Assembly: GCA_023853785.1 (NCBI GenBank)
Contig: JAJIRX010000992.1
Span: 1-21,280 of the forward strand
Direction of reading: 5' to 3'
Origin: Psilocybe azurescens
Lineage: Eukaryota; Basidiomycota; Agaricomycetes; Agaricales; Agrocybaceae
DNA length: 21,280 nt
The notes beneath the pieces were generated by a model. That model was not told the DNA's origin. It did not search any database and worked only from the letters and a program-made list of their open reading frames with translations. This document shows positions 18,746-21,280 of this stretch, piece by piece (the stretch's first letter is position 1; each line of letters begins with the position of its first letter). A program made the position numbers and the translations under genes.

Positions 18746-21280
18746 AATGCCCTCTCAACGGCAAAAACAAGAACGCGGCACGCAGAAATATATTGCGTGA
18801 AGGCGATGTGGAGGCCGCCGCCGCCATTACATATGAAACTAGAAAAACTGTCACACGGAATGGGAGAGTCAAGACAAAAAGTATGCAGTCGCACTGGAAC
18901 GTGAACAGACAGATCCTACTGCTGGGCCCTCTCCACCGATAGACGTGGTTCCAGATAATGAAGACAATCCATTTTACAGCATGGACTTGGAAATGGATGA
19001 CTCTGTTGTAGAACCAAAAACGCTGGAAGGTCAGACTGCTTTAAAGATATTCATTTAAGTCATGTTCTGACCAAATAAAAGACACAACGAGATTATATAT
19101 TGCAGTTTGTGGACAGAGTAGATGATTTGCTGGGGGCATTGCTCAGCCGGGAATCTCTCCGACCTGAGCTCTCTGAGTGCATTCATTGTGCTTCTAACCT
19201 CCGGGCGGTATGGCGATGTCAAGACTGCAGTATGCCTGCGATGCTATGCAGGTCTTGCATGCGCGAGACACACCAAGATAATCCCATGCACAAAATTCAA
19301 CGGTGGACCGGTTCCCATTTCCGCAAAGCCGAGCTTTGGGAAGTCGGAAGTTACCTTCTGATACCCCACCACGACGGCAATCCTCTTTGTTCAGCTCTAG
19401 AATTTCAGAGAAGATATTTGGAATCCATTGAGCGGCCCAAAGATAAGCAGGAGCAGGCAGAACTCCGGCAACAGGGTACAGAATTTGAGAACGCGGGACC
19501 GGGACCGGACCGGGAGTGGCATCGGCATCGGCATCGAATAATGCAAACGACACTGATAGCTCCCCAGCAGGAATCGGAGAATGCACCAGCCGACTATAAT
19601 TGGAATGACCAAGAGTTTGAACACTATTTGCAATCGCTGCAAAATAATTCCGACGCCGTACAAGACGAAATGGTGCCGGATGAGGAGCCTGACGATGCAA
19701 CAGAAGTCACCAATGCCGAAGCCGATGTCCGTTTCATTCCCAACTATCTCGCGAGTATTAAATGTCGGTGATGCCGACCCGACTACGGCCTTTACAGGGG
19801 GCATTCCCACCGCCGATGGTCTGAATAACTCGTATGTCCGTGTCGTTCACACAAACGGACTTCACCACTTGGCTATGGTTTCATGTTCATGCCGGGGCCT
19901 AACATTCTTCCACTTGACCTCATGGCCAACAGATTGATACCAACCAGCTTCTATCACGTCCGACATTGTTTTCAGCTCAAATGCTTGATTTCTTCCGTCT
20001 TTCAAATCTTGAACTCAAGGCATCGGCATATCAATTTTACAATCTATTGCGCCGTGTAACGAACCCAATTGCTCCCTCAAGTGTGGTCGATCTATACAAC
20101 GAATTTCGTCGCATGACACGCTCTGTGGCGATGGATGAAGAAACTCAAATGGTCGGGATTTGCTGGTCACAATGGTAGAAGTGCGACGGAAGTCCGGAAA
20201 GGGGAACTTGCAAATTACTGCCCAGCATGTCCACAAGTCGGGGTGAACTTGCCGGACAACTGGAAAGACGACCGAACCGCTTGGGTGTATAAACGAATAT
20301 TTGTTGCTGACGGAAATTTTAAGGCAGATCATGTTCGGACAGCAAAGCCGTCGCAGGATATATGGCTGTCTGAAGGAGGCGGGATGATTCCGTTGCGTGC
20401 AGAATATGATTCATTCTTGAAACGTGCAATAGAAAGATTGACGGTAAGTTTCGCTCCGTGCCGTTCCGTTCCGATCCCGACCCGGTTGACCCGTTCCATA
20501 GGGCGCACCTTGTGAGAACACATTTAAGGCTATCAAGAACGCTCTAATCGCTTCGTCCGCTTGCGACATTACTGGCATTGTAGCATTTGCATGTGCCCGG
20601 CATGGATGCTTTGCCCCAAATTCCATGGCCGACCTATTCAAAGGAGAACAGCAAAAAATGTGGATTTTTCATTTTTAATGGCCCTGGCCTCCACTATGGT
20701 ACACCCGACCAAGGAGCAATGGTGATATATGACATTATTTGTCAATACTTTATTTACTTGCTGCTACGGATTGGGCACTTGCTTCCTCATGGCTTAAAGC
20801 TTGACCGAGCAATTGGTATGTTTCACGTCCATGCCCACAAAGACGAATGTTTTTTCCGTTACGCGCCCACTTTCATCCTCTGTGGGCGCGGCCACTGTAT
20901 GCGGTGAAATATTGGAATCACTATGGTCAAACTTGAATCCATCTCCCGAGCGGCCCGGACAGCAACTCTTGCGCATCGGGCAGAGCTTCTCGATGATCAT
21001 GCCTGCGATTCAAATAAAAAGCTCTGGGTATCTGGAAGTATCTTTCCAAACGTTTTGTAGAAGCGAACTTACACAGAGAAAGGTTTCACAACTGCTTTAT
21101 GAAAGTCAGTTCCGCAGCTGGGTCAGACACGGTTGAGATGTGGACAAAACAAATCCTGGATGCCAAGCCCAGCGGCTGGATAATCCCAAGGCGATGGATG
21201 TATATGCCAAACGTCTGGCCGACATCGGGCCGGGGGAAAATACATCCGTGCCGCTTCCGCTCCGCTCCTGACCCGATCCA
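18746..21280 (+). CDS. KDZ transposase with CxC2-type cysteine cluster (3'-truncated by window edge, frame-broken)
   Basis: A DNA transposase of the Kyakuja-Dileera-Zisupton group, an RNase H-fold cut-and-paste enzyme. The N-terminus (MPSQRQKQERG) is poorly conserved. A CxC2-type cluster follows at 19106-19400: ECIHC, RCQDC, LCRSC, then H..P.HKIQRWTG. The transposase core shows NVGDADPTTAFTGGIPTADG, NILPLDLMANRLIPTSF, LELKASAYQFYNLLRRVTNP, YNEFRRMTR, NYCPACPQVGVNLPDNWKDD, VADGNFKADH, FACARHGCFAPNSMADLFKG, YDIICQYF, FHVHAHKDECFFRYAPTF and GEILESLWSNLN. The D of DGNFKADH, the D of YDIICQY and the E of GEILE are candidate catalytic acids. Likely introns: about 19030-19105, 19476-19559, 20444-20501 and one opening at 21248. 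Frame breaks occur near 18797, 18860, 19757, 19893, 19960, 20122, 20650-20720, 20880, 20935 and 21030. All core motifs survive, so this is a young relic or an intact copy damaged by sequence errors. Confidence 0.85.
19476..19559 (+). other. Probable intron with GGGACC / GGCATC period-6 tract
   Basis: Donor GTACAG after CAACAGG and acceptor CTGATAG. The split Gly/Ala codon rejoins in frame (RQQ to PQQESENAP). It holds GGGACC, GGGACC, GGACCG, then three GCATCG units. Its length is 84 nt with no in-frame stop, so retention would add a Gly/Pro/His/Arg-rich insert. Confidence 0.5.
20444..20501 (+). other. Intron composed of CCGTTC / CCCGAC tract in the KDZ transposase
   Basis: GTAAGT...CATAG, 58 nt, exact phase 0: removal joins AIERLT to GAPCENTFKAIKNAL, as expected in the KDZ core. 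Almost everything between the donor and the acceptor is made of CCGTT, CCGAT, CCCGAC, CCGGTT and GACCCG words. Confidence 0.85.

Larger units (their letters stand above)
11714..21280. mobile_element. KDZ-type DNA transposon region with accessory genes (boundaries unknown)
   Basis: The transposase at the right end is certain in type. Assignment of the other four genes to the same element is inference, from their crowding, divergent or convergent pairing, shared period-6 GC tracts, Lys-Gly repeats and lack of recognisable host function. No terminal inverted repeats or target-site duplications were identified; the right end is beyond the window and the left end may lie anywhere in 10336-11713. 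Confidence 0.5.

Noticed and set aside
1..21280. CRISPR arrays, rRNA or tRNA genes
   Set aside because: No evenly spaced identical repeats and no cloverleaf or rRNA-like conserved sequence were seen; the genome is fungal.

Overview
The window comes from a filamentous basidiomycete, most likely an Agaricomycete. Genes are interrupted by many short introns (about 41-95 nt, GT...AG), and the recognisable products are fungal: a class I myosin tail, Con-6 conidiation-type proteins, riboflavin synthase, and a KDZ transposase with a CxC2-type cysteine cluster. Genus cannot be fixed from sequence alone.

Positions 1-10335 look like ordinary host chromosome. On the plus strand is the 3' end of a class I myosin gene (1-1307). 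On the minus strand are two tandemly duplicated Con-6-like genes (1736-2433 and 3588-4315) with duplicated promoters, a large disordered/coiled-coil protein of unknown function (5708-7975), riboflavin synthase (8174-9067), and a small six-exon Gly/Gln/Ser-rich protein (9443-10335). Gaps between them hold promoters or nothing recognisable.

Positions 10336-11713 are a non-coding, repeat-like transition with several GC-rich CGGGTC/GGACCG tracts. From 11714 to the right edge the content is mobile-element-like: a small Lys-Gly-tailed protein (minus), a small protein in divergent orientation (plus), a Pro-rich, zinc-cluster-like, coiled-coil protein (plus), a long minus-strand gene, and a KDZ transposase (plus, cut by the window edge). 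The last two are head to head over about 190 bp. I infer that these genes form, or descend from, a KDZ transposon with accessory genes. No ends or target-site duplications were identified, so its extent is unknown.

Two themes run through the window. First, many genes, including conserved housekeeping ones, contain single-base frame breaks while the downstream homology continues intact. This suggests consensus errors at least as much as true pseudogenes, although some breaks in the transposon genes may be decay. Second, degenerate period-6 GC-rich tracts lie inside several predicted introns of the element-associated genes. This is the most unusual signal I found and may represent introner-like or satellite-seeded introns.
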